64,000 nt of DNA from NCBI RefSeq assembly GCF_015074785.1, contig NZ_CP042464.1:3635501-3699500 (forward strand), in the 5' to 3' direction. The notes under the pieces are model-generated. The model made no database searches, had not been told where the DNA came from, and worked only from the letters and a program-made list of their open reading frames with translations. The DNA is from Segatella copri. GTDB taxonomy: Bacteria; Bacteroidota; Bacteroidia; Bacteroidales; Bacteroidaceae. Positions 54,414 through 63,589 of this stretch are shown here, piece by piece (the first letter of the stretch is position 1; each line of letters begins with the position of its first letter). The position numbers were made by a program, and so were the translations under genes.

Positions 54414-54431
54414 TAAAAAGATGGAGGTAAA

Positions 54432-56984
54432 ATGGAGATAGTACATGTAGTGGCAATCAATCCTTATCGCAAGGGAAATAAGGGGAAAGTTTTTTCCTAT
54501 CGCATGGATACTTATGATAAGGTGATTGAATCGGCTGCCGTTAAAAAGATGATACAGCAGATTCGGGGTGAATTGCCGATTGACGGAGTGGATTTGAACG
54601 ATGCGCAGGCGGTGAAGAAGGCGCAGGAAAGGCTGAAGAGCGAGCTGCCTTTCTTCTGTCCGCACTACGGCATGTTCAAGAATAATGTGCGCAGACAGGA
54701 GAATGCGATGCCGGAAAGCTTTCTCTTCCAGACGATTATCGATGTGGATGATAAGGAGTATGTGGAGAAGGCGATTGAGAAGGCGCGCGAGTTGAACTGC
54801 TCTTCGGGGATATGGAACGGCTCGTTGCTGCATCTCTGTTATAGCGCTCGCAAAAAACTGCATATCGGGATTAGAATGCCGATTGGGATGACCATCGAGG
54901 AGACGCAGAAGGCGTATTGTGAGGCGCTCGGTGTGCCTTATGATGAGAGCTGCATCACACCCGAGAGAATGATTTTCCTGACGGATAAGGACTCGGAAAT
55001 CTACCGGTCTAAAATGTGGTGCGCGGTGCTGCCGGAGAGCGAGATACAGGCTCGCAGACAAGCGTTCCTTAATCGTGGGCTTACCGTGGACGGCAAGATA
55101 GTTAATAGTTTACAGTTTACAGTTAATAGCAATAGTAATGACAACGTTCAAAACAATAGACTTTCGGGCAATCGTGGCGATTATGCTGCTTCTGCTGGCA
55201 CTGCTCTTCAGCCTGCCCAATCTGGTAATAGCAATCATGCTGATGATTCTCATCTCGGGAATCCTGGAGGCAATCATGGCACTGGTGAACTGGGAGAGGC
55301 CAGTGAGAAGAATCTGATAGCCTTTGATCTGTTCGTTCAGTCGGCTGGGCTTGAGGGGATGGCGATTGATACCGTCGGGTCTCGGCACTCTTCGCTGCTC
55401 GCTATCATGAGTGCCGGCGCTTCGAGGGTGATGAGCGAGGAGGAACTGAAGAAGGTGGTGAGGACGAAAATGCCAAGCTACTATCAGGAGGATGACTGCC
55501 ATCAGCTGATTCATGATTTCTATGCGAAATATGCTGACAGCTCCAAGCCGATGTCGAGAGACGTTATCCGCATCAATGCCACCGCAGAACAGGCCAGCCG
55601 GCAAGTTAATAGTTTACAGTTAAAAGTTGAAAGGACTGAGCAAGTTAATAGTTTACAGTTAACAGTTAATAGTACCGAGGAGGATTATCCGGAACCGCCG
55701 GAGATGCCGGAGAAACTGCCGAAGCTGGTGGAACTGCTGATATCTCGGACACCGGAGATTTATAAGCCGGCAGTGGCGCACGCTATCTTTCCTCCGCTCG
55801 CGACTCACCTCTGGCAGACGAGCTTCCGATATATTGATAATGTAGTACATGAGGCTACGCTTTCTACTTGCTTGCTTGCCGGTACGGGCGCAGGTAAATC
55901 GTCTGTGGATAAGCCGATTAAGTATATTATGGAGGATATCCGAAAGCGGGATGCGGAGAATCTGAAACGTGAAAAGGAATGGAAGGAGGAGGTGACGCGC
56001 AAGGGTGCCAACAAGGATAAGCGTAAACGACCGGATAATCTTGTTATCCAGGAGATTGATGCTGATATGACCAGTCCGGCATTCGTGATGCGAACCGCAG
56101 AGGCGCAGGGGCGTTTCCTCTATACTTCGCTTAACGAGCTGGACCAGTTTGATGCACTCCGAGGCAGCGGCAACCAGCAGTTCCGCATCATGTGCCTCGC
56201 CTTTGACCCATTCAACCTCTTTGGCCAACAGCGCGTTGGCGTTCAAAGTGTGACAGAAAGGGTAACGATCAGGTTCAACTGGAATGCATCTACCACTATC
56301 CAGAAAGGTCAGCGTTACTTCTCAAAAGTTTTGACAGACGGTCCGATAAGCCGTATCAATTTCTGTACCATTCCGGAGCGTGAAATCGGTGACGAAATGC
56401 CTGTTTACGGCGATTACGATGATGCTTACCGTGAGGCGCTGAAGCCTTATATCGAGAATCTGAACAACGCCAGGGGACTGATTGACTGCCCTGAGGCATT
56501 CCAGCTTGCCCTCAAACTGAAGGATGAGAATGCTGAGTTCTCGCGCTTGTCGCAGGACAGGGTTTACGAGAACCTTTCTTTCCGTGCCAACGTCATCGCC
56601 TACCTGAAGGCGTGTGTGCTGTATGTGGCGAACGGTTGCAAATGGGAGCCGGAGATTGACGAGTTTATCCGCTGGAGCGAGCGTTACGACCTCTACTGTA
56701 AGATGCGTTTCTTCGGTGATGCCATCAAGAGGGCGAATGATACAGGCGAGAAGTCGAGCAAGCGAGGACCTTCCAACATGCTGATGCAGTTGCCGGATGA
56801 GTTTACTTACCAGCAGGTGATAGACTTGCGTGTAGCACGAGGTATGGATAAGAAGGGAACTTCAAGAATGTTAGGTAACTGGAAGGAGCGTCATTACATC
56901 AAGGTTAAGGATAGTGACTCGGTTCCTCAGAAATTCAGTTCCTCAGTTTTTATTAAGCTTAAATTCCGAAAAGGAGAACAGTAG
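54432..56984 (+). CDS. BT4734-like / DUF3987 primase-helicase-like protein
   Basis: This 850-residue protein has an N-terminal VirE/BT4734-type domain (about residues 1-220, [20 protein letters not shown]). A second small conserved region (about 285-380) is followed by a DUF3987 domain from about 430 with P-loop GTGAGKS (484-490) and [20 protein letters not shown]. Such proteins are thought to act in replication of mobile elements. Three copies of a dispersed intergenic repeat lie in frame in its two linkers, encoding [14 protein letters not shown] peptides at residues 224-233, 392-400 and 405-414. The C-terminus reads [11 protein letters not shown], encoded by CTCAGTTCCTCAG words. Confidence 0.88.
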   Translation: MEIVHVVAINPYRKGNKGKVFSYRMDTYDKVIESAAVKKMIQQIRGELPIDGVDLNDAQAVKKAQERLKSELPFFCPHYGMFKNNVRRQENAMPESFLFQTIIDVDDKEYVEKAIEKARELNCSSGIWNGSLLHLCYSARKKLHIGIRMPIGMTIEETQKAYCEALGVPYDESCITPERMIFLTDKDSEIYRSKMWCAVLPESEIQARRQAFLNRGLTVDGKIVNSLQFTVNSNSNDNVQNNRLSGNRGDYAASAGTALQPAQSGNSNHADDSHLGNPGGNHGTGELGEASEKNLIAFDLFVQSAGLEGMAIDTVGSRHSSLLAIMSAGASRVMSEEELKKVVRTKMPSYYQEDDCHQLIHDFYAKYADSSKPMSRDVIRINATAEQASRQVNSLQLKVERTEQVNSLQLTVNSTEEDYPEPPEMPEKLPKLVELLISRTPEIYKPAVAHAIFPPLATHLWQTSFRYIDNVVHEATLSTCLLAGTGAGKSSVDKPIKYIMEDIRKRDAENLKREKEWKEEVTRKGANKDKRKRPDNLVIQEIDADMTSPAFVMRTAEAQGRFLYTSLNELDQFDALRGSGNQQFRIMCLAFDPFNLFGQQRVGVQSVTERVTIRFNWNASTTIQKGQRYFSKVLTDGPISRINFCTIPEREIGDEMPVYGDYDDAYREALKPYIENLNNARGLIDCPEAFQLALKLKDENAEFSRLSQDRVYENLSFRANVIAYLKACVLYVANGCKWEPEIDEFIRWSERYDLYCKMRFFGDAIKRANDTGEKSSKRGPSNMLMQLPDEFTYQQVIDLRVARGMDKKGTSRMLGNWKERHYIKVKDSDSVPQKFSSSVFIKLKFRKGEQ
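55101..55673 (+). repeat. three in-frame copies of the GTTAATAGTTTACAGTT repeat inside a gene
   Basis: Copies are at 55101-55129, 55605-55628 and 55644-55673. They are the same words as the intergenic repeats at 6689 and 23124. All three are in the same reading phase (GTT AAT AGT TTA CAG) and keep the gene open. Confidence 0.85.
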
Positions 56985-56988
56985 TATT

Positions 56989-57549
56989 ATGGAAATAGTA
57001 GTAAAAAGAATAGCAAAAAAGAAGACTTATACGATAGGTCATCTTTATATCTTGAGCGATAAGGATGTGAAGCGTACCTGGCGTTCGGGGGTAAAAATAG
57101 GCGACAAGCGTATCTTTGAGCATAGCTTCGATAAGGCGAAGTTGGACAAGGAGCATTACTTCTGTGATACCTTGGAGCCTACGTGGAGAAACCTCCTGGG
57201 TGTCGAACTGAAACCGGAAGAGGAGGATGGACGGTACAGTAGGGTATCGGGTAAGAAAGCCCGCAAGATACCGGGTCATACGGCGATTCCGGAGGGTTCG
57301 TATCCTGTAGTTATCTCGAAATCGCCAAGGTTTAAGAAGTGGCTTCCGCTGGTGCAGGGTGTTCCTGATTTTGAGGGCATCCGCATTCATGCCGGTAATT
57401 ATCCCGATGATACGCAGGGCTGCATTCTGGTAGGTGAAAATAAATTACAGGGTGCCGTCTTCAATTCTCGCATCTGGCTGCATCGGCTCATGAATGCCAT
57501 TACCGCAGCGAGAGAAAGAGAGGAGAGCGTTTGGATTACGATTTTGTAA
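56989..57549 (+). CDS. DUF5675 family protein
   Basis: This protein has 186 residues from the ATG at 56989, four bases after the DUF3987 stop. The conserved block is [40 protein letters not shown] and GCILVGEN, a DUF5675 pattern with His and Cys in the same relation as in L,D-transpeptidase-like folds. It is common in phage and integrative elements of Bacteroidales. The function is not known; a cell-wall role is only suggested by the fold-like motif. Confidence 0.8.
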   Translation: MEIVVKRIAKKKTYTIGHLYILSDKDVKRTWRSGVKIGDKRIFEHSFDKAKLDKEHYFCDTLEPTWRNLLGVELKPEEEDGRYSRVSGKKARKIPGHTAIPEGSYPVVISKSPRFKKWLPLVQGVPDFEGIRIHAGNYPDDTQGCILVGENKLQGAVFNSRIWLHRLMNAITAAREREESVWITIL

Positions 57550-57586
57550 TGTTGAATGTTGAGTGTTGAATGTTGAATTTTTAGTG
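57549..57586. repeat. tandem GTTGAATGTTGAGTG words
   Basis: Four units of TGTTGAATG/TGTTGAGTG fill most of the gap between the DUF5675 gene and the Bro gene. Confidence 0.6.
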
Positions 57587-57610
57587 ATTAATTTTTAAAA
57601 ACAAATTATT

Positions 57611-58618
57611 ATGGTAAAGTCAGTTAATACAAATAAAGTAGAAATGGATAAGAAGGCAGCTGCTGCTGTCGTGTTTGAAAACCCTGAATTCGGTAAGATT
57701 CGTACCTTGACCGATGAGAACGGAGAACCTTTGTTCTGCGCAAAGGATGTCTGTGATGTGCTGGGGTATAAAAAATCAAGAAACGCTGTAAACCAGTTGG
57801 TTAACCCACTTGACGCCCTAAAACAGGGCGCATGGGTAGTGACAGGCATCAAGAAGGATGGAACTGATGCGAAACGTTTCCAGCAGATGATTTACGTTTC
57901 GGAGAGCGGTTTCTATGCTTTGGTTCTCGGCTCTAAGCTTTCTACTGCCGTGAAGTTCAAGAACTGGGTTACGGCTGATGTGCTGCCACAGATTCGCAAG
58001 ACGGGTGGTTATATCCCGGTGCAGCAGGGAGAGAGTGATGAGGAGACAATCCGACATGCAGAAGAAATTCTTCGTGCTACGCTCAAGGAGAAGGAGAATC
58101 TGCTGAAGAAACAGCGCCTGCAGATTGAACAGCAGAAGAAGCTTATCGGCGAACAGGATACCGAAATCCGCCGCTTGAATGATGTGGTGGATGAGCAGGT
58201 GGTTCGCAACGCCAAGAATGGTGAGAACATCATACAGTTGGAGAATCAGGTGGGTAATCTTCTGCCTAAAGCGCTTTACAGCGATAACGTGCTCGATTCC
58301 GTTTCCTGCTTCACTACTACGCAGATTGCGAAGGAACTCGGCATCACAGCCCAGGAGCTGAACCGCTCGCTCTGCGCTCTGCATATCCAGTATTACCAGA
58401 GCGGTCAGTATCTTCTCTATGCCGATTACGCCCACATGGGTTTAGCCAAGAGCCGTACCCGCTACAGCGCCTTCCTCGACCCGAAGAGCGATGGCAGACA
58501 GGAGAAGATGGGCAGAGCCTACACCCATACCTATCTTGTATGGACCGAGCGAGGACGAAAGTTCATCCATGACCTTGCCCATCGATACTGGGAACTGAGT
58601 GAAAAGGTAAAAGGGTAA
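57611..58618 (+). CDS. Bro-N / KilA-C phage-type antirepressor
   Basis: This 335-residue protein has a Bro-N domain (about 17-115: FGKIRTLTDENGEPLFCAKDVCDVLGY and YVSESGFYALVLGSKL), a coiled coil (about 140-205), and a C-terminal ANT/KilA-C-like domain (about 215-330: SCFTTTQIAKELGITAQELN, WTERGRKFIHDLA). Such proteins relieve phage repressors. The stretch coding DALKQGAWV (57813-57839) matches an intergenic hairpin repeat at 44843 and 46257 almost exactly. It is the last gene of the cassette. Confidence 0.88.
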   Translation: MVKSVNTNKVEMDKKAAAAVVFENPEFGKIRTLTDENGEPLFCAKDVCDVLGYKKSRNAVNQLVNPLDALKQGAWVVTGIKKDGTDAKRFQQMIYVSESGFYALVLGSKLSTAVKFKNWVTADVLPQIRKTGGYIPVQQGESDEETIRHAEEILRATLKEKENLLKKQRLQIEQQKKLIGEQDTEIRRLNDVVDEQVVRNAKNGENIIQLENQVGNLLPKALYSDNVLDSVSCFTTTQIAKELGITAQELNRSLCALHIQYYQSGQYLLYADYAHMGLAKSRTRYSAFLDPKSDGRQEKMGRAYTHTYLVWTERGRKFIHDLAHRYWELSEKVKG

Positions 58619-58790
58619 AAAAGTAAAAAGGTAAAAAGAGCCTAGCGGAATGTTAAGCTAGGGTGCTCTTTTTACCTTTTTTTAGGGGACCAGCGATGGA
58701 ATCGCTGGGGACGGGGACGAACGGGGGGTAGGCCTTTTTTACCTTTTTACTTTTTTACCTTTAAAAGCCTTTTTACTTTTTGGAAAGCGT
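58599..58790. repeat. GGTAAAAAG fold-back repeat with terminator
   Basis: AAAGGTAAAAGGGTAAAAAAG words at 58603-58640 face TTTTTACC words at 58671-58683 and again at 58731-58780. Between them are a hairpin (GAGCCTAGC/GCTAGGGTGCTC, about 58639-58672) and a second one (CCAGCGATGGAATCGCTGG, about 58689-58707). It overlaps the last codons of the Bro gene and separates it from fecR. It probably ends both convergent transcripts. Confidence 0.7.
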
Positions 58791-58800
58791 GTGGGGTATA

Positions 58801-59751
58801 TTATCTCAAAACATACTTTCCGGCTGGTGTCTTGCTGAACTTCACCTGATAGGCTTCAGAGACAATCTGCAGCGCCTCGGTGAGGCTGTTGTTCGGCAAG
58901 GTTCCTGTGAAAGGTTCGATGGTATCCATTTCTACAGCAATCTCTACTCCGTAATTCTTCTCCAGGCTTCTGATGACTCTGCCCAGCGATGCATCACGGA
59001 ATACCAGCTGCTTCTTCTGCCATGCACAGGCATCCTCGATATGCGATGTTTCGCGGATATCCATCTTTCCAGTCTGTTTGTTCACCACTACGATTTCGTT
59101 TGGCTTCATCGTATAGGTACTGCCGTTGGCAAGGGAAGTGAGCATCACGCTACCGTTGAGCAGCGCAACTTCTGCTGTCTGTTCTTTCTTGCGGTTGATG
59201 ACGTTAAACTCAGTACCCAACACTTTGATTTCCATTCCCTGCATGTGGATGATGAATGGATGTCGGGCGTCTTTGGCTACCTTGTAGTGAGCTTCGCCTT
59301 CAAATTCAATCTCGCGATTGTCCTTGCAGAAATCCTGTGGTGCATACTTGATGCTGGAGAGCGAATTGAGCGCTACCACACTCTTGTCGGGCAGGGTGAT
59401 GCTCACCTGTTCGCCTTCCTGGGTGGTGATTTCTGTCAGCGGAATCGCCGCATATTGCCTGTTTTCCTTATACATCATTCCCATAATCACCATGCAGATA
59501 GGCAGGGCAATAGCTGCCGCTATCTGGGTCCACTTGAGGACGCGCTTCAGGGTGAATTGCTTACGGGTTCCTATCTGTTCATGAATTTCGGCCTTGATAC
59601 GTGCCAAATCTTCGTCGGAGATACCGCTATCCGGGATGATGCCGTGCAGCCATTCCTCTTCCATGGCTGCTGCTAATTCTTCATCTGAACAGTTGTTGAT
59701 CCGTTCCTTCAGATTAGCTAAGTCTGTACTATTCTTGATGTCGTCTAACAT
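58801..59751 (-). CDS. FecR-family anti-sigma factor
   Basis: From the Met at 59751 (MLDDIKNSTDL) it has 316 residues. A cytoplasmic anti-sigma region comes first, then one membrane segment (about residues 75-95, AAAIALPICMVIMGMMY), then the FecR domain (GEQVSITLPDKSVVALNSLSS) and a DUF4974 domain at the end. It holds the sigma factor encoded 53 bases upstream until a signal comes from an STN-bearing SusC-type transporter. No such transporter follows; the accessory cassette does. Confidence 0.93.
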   Translation of the reverse strand: MLDDIKNSTDLANLKERINNCSDEELAAAMEEEWLHGIIPDSGISDEDLARIKAEIHEQIGTRKQFTLKRVLKWTQIAAAIALPICMVIMGMMYKENRQYAAIPLTEITTQEGEQVSITLPDKSVVALNSLSSIKYAPQDFCKDNREIEFEGEAHYKVAKDARHPFIIHMQGMEIKVLGTEFNVINRKKEQTAEVALLNGSVMLTSLANGSTYTMKPNEIVVVNKQTGKMDIRETSHIEDACAWQKKQLVFRDASLGRVIRSLEKNYGVEIAVEMDTIEPFTGTLPNNSLTEALQIVSEAYQVKFSKTPAGKYVLR

Positions 59752-59804
59752 AAAACAATCCTTTTTTAGATTATACACGGTTCGGTAGATAATGTACCGT
59801 TAAA

Positions 59805-60377
59805 TTATACTAAAAACAAGAGCCACATCAGGTTGGTGCGGTTGCTGATAAGCTGTCGAAGCTGTTTCAAACCCATCGACAACTGGTTCTTAACGGTCTG
59901 TTCACTATAGTTGAGTCTCTCGGCAATCTCCTGATTGTTGAGCATCTCCAACTTGGAGAGTCGGATGATTTCCTGCTGCGTCTTGGGCAGCTTGGCAAGC
60001 ATCTGGTTGAGCTGTCTGACGAAATCATCATACTCCAGCTGACTGTCTGCAGCGGTACTGTTGTGATGGTCAAGATAATCCATGTAGTCTTCATACACGG
60101 GCGAATTGATGACCTTCCTGTAGGCGTTGATGAGGTAATGCTTGGCTCTGAGGAAGAGCAGCGGCTTTACGCTTTCTGCCTCTTCCAGCGTGCTTCTGTT
60201 GTTCCAGAGCCATACGAAGGTATCTTCCATGATTTCTTCGGCATTCTCCTTCGACTTGGTGTATTTCAGGCAAAAGGCAAAGAGTCTGCGGGCATATAGC
60301 CCGTAGATCTCATCGAATGCCTTCATAGATCCTTTTTTGAGTTGAAGGATAAGTTCTGTTTCTGTCTTTTTAAACAT
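59805..60377 (-). CDS. ECF RNA polymerase sigma factor (Bacteroidetes expansion type)
   Basis: This 190-residue sigma-70 ECF factor has region 2 (AFDEIYGLYARRLFAFCLKY, ENAEEIMEDTFVWLW) and region 4 (LPKTQQEIIRLSKLEMLNNQ EIAERLNYSEQTVKNQ). It is the kind normally paired with FecR and SusC/D genes for glycan uptake. Its start is only 12 bases downstream of the porW stop. Confidence 0.94.
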   Translation of the reverse strand: MFKKTETELILQLKKGSMKAFDEIYGLYARRLFAFCLKYTKSKENAEEIMEDTFVWLWNNRSTLEEAESVKPLLFLRAKHYLINAYRKVINSPVYEDYMDYLDHHNSTAADSQLEYDDFVRQLNQMLAKLPKTQQEIIRLSKLEMLNNQEIAERLNYSEQTVKNQLSMGLKQLRQLISNRTNLMWLLFLV

Positions 60378-60389
60378 GATAACTATTCA

Positions 60390-63300
60390 CTAAAATCCAT
60401 CTAAATCATATTCTTCGCTGTCCAAATCCAGACTGTCGTCGTTGTCGTAAGTTGTCTTTGGCGCTTTTTCTTCCTTTATATCCGCATCGGTTCCCTGGGT
60501 TCCGGTCGTTCCGTTTTCGGATGTTCCGGTAGTTCCGTTACTGAAAGTTCCGGTAGTACCATTATCGAAAGTTGCGGTAGTTCCGGTTTCTATTTCACCG
60601 GTTGTCCCGCTTTCGGCAGTTCCGGTTTCTTCTTCATTTTCTTCTGAATCATCCGTCTTTTCCTGCTGGATGATTTCCTCCGGTTCTTCAAGCAGTGGGT
60701 CCTTGCTGATTTTCAGCGGTGCCAGATGCTGGGTATAGAAGAGGGTATAGTCGTCGTAGCTCAGACTGGTGCCCAGCAGCAGGAGGTTTGGTTCGCTGAT
60801 TACGATGCCGCGGGCTCCCTTTGAGAGGAGCTGGGTGATGGCCTGATGCTGGTAGATGTCGTTGGCATACTGGCGTGCTTCGTCGTAATTGCGGAAGCCC
60901 TTTACCTGCATGCGGTGCAGACCATTCTGCTCATCGATGACGAGGTCGAAATTACGCACGAGATAGGAGGTGAAATTATATTTCGCCATCTCGAAGAGCA
61001 ACTGGTTCTCGTTTACAGAATCGGGAACGTAGGCGAGCATGAAGACGAATGGCTCGTTGCGCTCGATGCTGAATACTTTTGCTTTGGATTTGACATCATC
61101 ATTGAGTACGGCGTTGCGGCGCGACCATACATTGCTCAGGTCGAATGTGCCGCCCTTGAGCTGTCTGCCGGCTTTCACTCCGTTGAGAATCATTCCTGCC
61201 ATCTCGCTGAGTCGGCTGTTCGGATATTTCTCTACCACCTGCTGCATATCATCAAGACAAGCCTGGATATTACCCTCGTGGAGCTGGGTGAGTCCGCCGA
61301 TAAAGAGGAACTTGTCGCGGTTGGCTCCTTCAGGATAGCGCTTGTCTGAGATAGTCCTGTTGTGTACCACCTTATTATATAGGTTAGCCTTGAAGGCATC
61401 GTAGGTGGCTGCATAGAGCGAATCTTCGAGATGAATGCCCATCTTCGCATCTTCCTCATAATAAGGAGAGGTGAGCAGGGCGGTCCATTGACTCTCCGGA
61501 TAATTCGCTTTCAACAGGTCGAGATAGCGGCTGGCGATGGCTGGCTGCTTCCTGATGTTGTAGAGCAGGTAGAGGTGATAGTAGGCATCATCGAGATGTT
61601 CGTATGCAGCGTTCTTCTTCACCAGTCGCTGCAGCATGCGTTCGCTTTCGTCCAGATCATTGAGTTTGTCTTTCAGAATGATGCCGGCATGCAGCAGGCC
61701 GTCGTCCAGAATCTGATTGCTTTCTGCCATCTTCTCTTCGGTGAGCGGAATCTGAGCGAGATAGTAGGCACGCTGATGCGGATCTTCTTCTGCATTCAGG
61801 TTCTTCTCTTTCTCCTTCTCAAGGTCTTTCTTCTGTGCCTCGTTGAGGAGTGAATCGCGCTGTTCGTCGGTCATTTCTTCTACACCTTTGGCATCGGCCA
61901 CTACGGTCTGGTTGCTCCGTCGCCAGTTGTCTATGTTCTTTCTCTTACCCCAGAGGCGCTCAAACTGCTGTTTGCCTTGGGCTACGGCAGATTGGGAGTA
62001 GAAATACCAGTTATTGCTGTTGCCGAAACCGCCGTTGCCCATGGCTCCGTTTCCGAAGCCGGATGAGGCATTGCTGTTTCCCTGATTCCTGTTGTTTCTG
62101 CTGTTATTACCATTACCGTTGTTTCTGCCGGCACTTTGGTTGTCTTGTTTTTCTGCCAATTCCTGGTCGGCAAGTCTTCTCTTTTCTTCCTTTTCCTGCT
62201 TTTTCAGGGCTTCTATCACCTTGTCAATGGCGACATTCCGTTCTGTTTCGCTCATGCGGGCGAGTGATTGTAGGGAGTCCTGCAGATGGATGGCGTCGGT
62301 ATAAGGCACCAGTTCATCGAGAACCTTCGAGCGGTCGGAGAGCTGTTTGTAGTCTTTGCGGTCCTGGTCTAGGAGTCCGATGGCAGCATCATAGCATCGC
62401 TTGGCATCGCCATAACGGTGGCATTGCCAGTATACATTGCCCAGATGCAGCAGCAATACACCTTTCTCTATTCCGTTGCGGCTTGATTTCGCGGCACCCT
62501 TTTCGTATGCAGCAATAGCCTGAAGGGTATCGCCCTGGTTGAGATGTATGTTGCCGATGGCATAATAAACCTGGTCGAGATATTCCTGATTCTTGTCGCT
62601 CGCAGCCATTCGCTTCAATTTGGATACCATCTTCCGGGAGTTGTTGGTTGCCAGCACCTCGGTCATGGAGATGCGGGCATTGAACTCCAGTTCGTAAGGC
62701 GGATTGAGGCGGATGACATGCTTGAAGGCACGGTAGGCATTCTGGGCATGTCCCTGTTGTGCTTCTACCTGTCCCATCAGATACCAGAGGCGGGCTTTCT
62801 GCTTGCGTCGCATCTCATAGCCGATGGCTTTGCGGAGATACGGAACGGCCTCCTGATAGCGTCTGGTCTTCAGATAGTAGAGGGCATAGGTCTTGTCCCA
62901 TTCCTTCTGGGCACGCCAGTGGATGGAATCGCGCTCGATATTACGGATTACATCTTCGGCATCGTATATCCATCCCGATTCGAGATAACTCTTGGCGAGC
63001 CAGGCACGTGCCTTGCCGTAAATGCCGGGTTGGGTGGCGTAGAGACGGCTCATATAGGCGAAAGTAGCTGCTGCCGACTGGAAATCGCCTTCAAAAAACT
63101 GGGAACGGCCCATCAGCATCCATGCCTTCCAGAGGAACGGATTATATTCACGGCGATGCAGCCATTCCAGGTCTTTGGCAGTCTTGCGGCGTTTCTTGTC
63201 CCATACCGGGCGGCGCTTGATGCTATGCTGGTGAATGGCTTTCTCACATTTCTCGATGGCGCGGTCGTAGTTCGACTTGCCCAGTTCGCGGCTGTTCTTG

Positions 63301-63542
63301 TTGCCAACCGTATAATAAGGAATCATTTCAGAGTAATTGTCCTTATTTCCGTTTTCCTTTTCGAGCGAGCCTTCTATATAGGCTACGGTACCATTATAAT
63401 AGGTGTTGTATCGGGCGTTGAAGGCATGCCACCATCTGCTCTTCGCCGTATTCTTCTGCGTAGAGCATCCTGCTATGGTCATTGCGAAGGCAAGGATAAC
63501 CATAGCTGGCAAGAGGTTTCTGAATGGGAAATGCTTCAACAT
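60390..63542 (-). CDS. porW: PorW/SprE-type TPR lipoprotein of the type IX secretion system
   Basis: This 1050-residue outer-membrane lipoprotein (IAGC, Cys26) starts the PorW/SprE pattern with WWHAFNARYNTYYNGTVAYI and EGSLEKENGNKDNYSEMIPYY. TPR-like repeats run to about residue 430. A low-complexity Asn/Gly segment (about 470-520) follows, then a second helical region. PorW/SprE is needed for the T9SS trans-envelope machinery. The last 90 residues are acidic with six GTTGT/NGTTGT units and a final DSLDLDSEEYDLDGF. It lies just upstream of the sigma/FecR pair. Confidence 0.9.
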   Translation of the reverse strand: MLKHFPFRNLLPAMVILAFAMTIAGCSTQKNTAKSRWWHAFNARYNTYYNGTVAYIEGSLEKENGNKDNYSEMIPYYTVGNKNSRELGKSNYDRAIEKCEKAIHQHSIKRRPVWDKKRRKTAKDLEWLHRREYNPFLWKAWMLMGRSQFFEGDFQSAAATFAYMSRLYATQPGIYGKARAWLAKSYLESGWIYDAEDVIRNIERDSIHWRAQKEWDKTYALYYLKTRRYQEAVPYLRKAIGYEMRRKQKARLWYLMGQVEAQQGHAQNAYRAFKHVIRLNPPYELEFNARISMTEVLATNNSRKMVSKLKRMAASDKNQEYLDQVYYAIGNIHLNQGDTLQAIAAYEKGAAKSSRNGIEKGVLLLHLGNVYWQCHRYGDAKRCYDAAIGLLDQDRKDYKQLSDRSKVLDELVPYTDAIHLQDSLQSLARMSETERNVAIDKVIEALKKQEKEEKRRLADQELAEKQDNQSAGRNNGNGNNSRNNRNQGNSNASSGFGNGAMGNGGFGNSNNWYFYSQSAVAQGKQQFERLWGKRKNIDNWRRSNQTVVADAKGVEEMTDEQRDSLLNEAQKKDLEKEKEKNLNAEEDPHQRAYYLAQIPLTEEKMAESNQILDDGLLHAGIILKDKLNDLDESERMLQRLVKKNAAYEHLDDAYYHLYLLYNIRKQPAIASRYLDLLKANYPESQWTALLTSPYYEEDAKMGIHLEDSLYAATYDAFKANLYNKVVHNRTISDKRYPEGANRDKFLFIGGLTQLHEGNIQACLDDMQQVVEKYPNSRLSEMAGMILNGVKAGRQLKGGTFDLSNVWSRRNAVLNDDVKSKAKVFSIERNEPFVFMLAYVPDSVNENQLLFEMAKYNFTSYLVRNFDLVIDEQNGLHRMQVKGFRNYDEARQYANDIYQHQAITQLLSKGARGIVISEPNLLLLGTSLSYDDYTLFYTQHLAPLKISKDPLLEEPEEIIQQEKTDDSEENEEETGTAESGTTGEIETGTTATFDNGTTGTFSNGTTGTSENGTTGTQGTDADIKEEKAPKTTYDNDDSLDLDSEEYDLDGF

Positions 63543-63589
63543 AAGTTTCTTCTTTATTTTAAATTATACTTTCTGAGCGTGTGAAAGCC

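Noticed and set aside
60480..60620. Tandem GTTCCGGTAGT repeats as mobile repeats
   Set aside because: They encode the NGTTGT units at the end of PorW and stay in frame; best read as a coding low-complexity tail.
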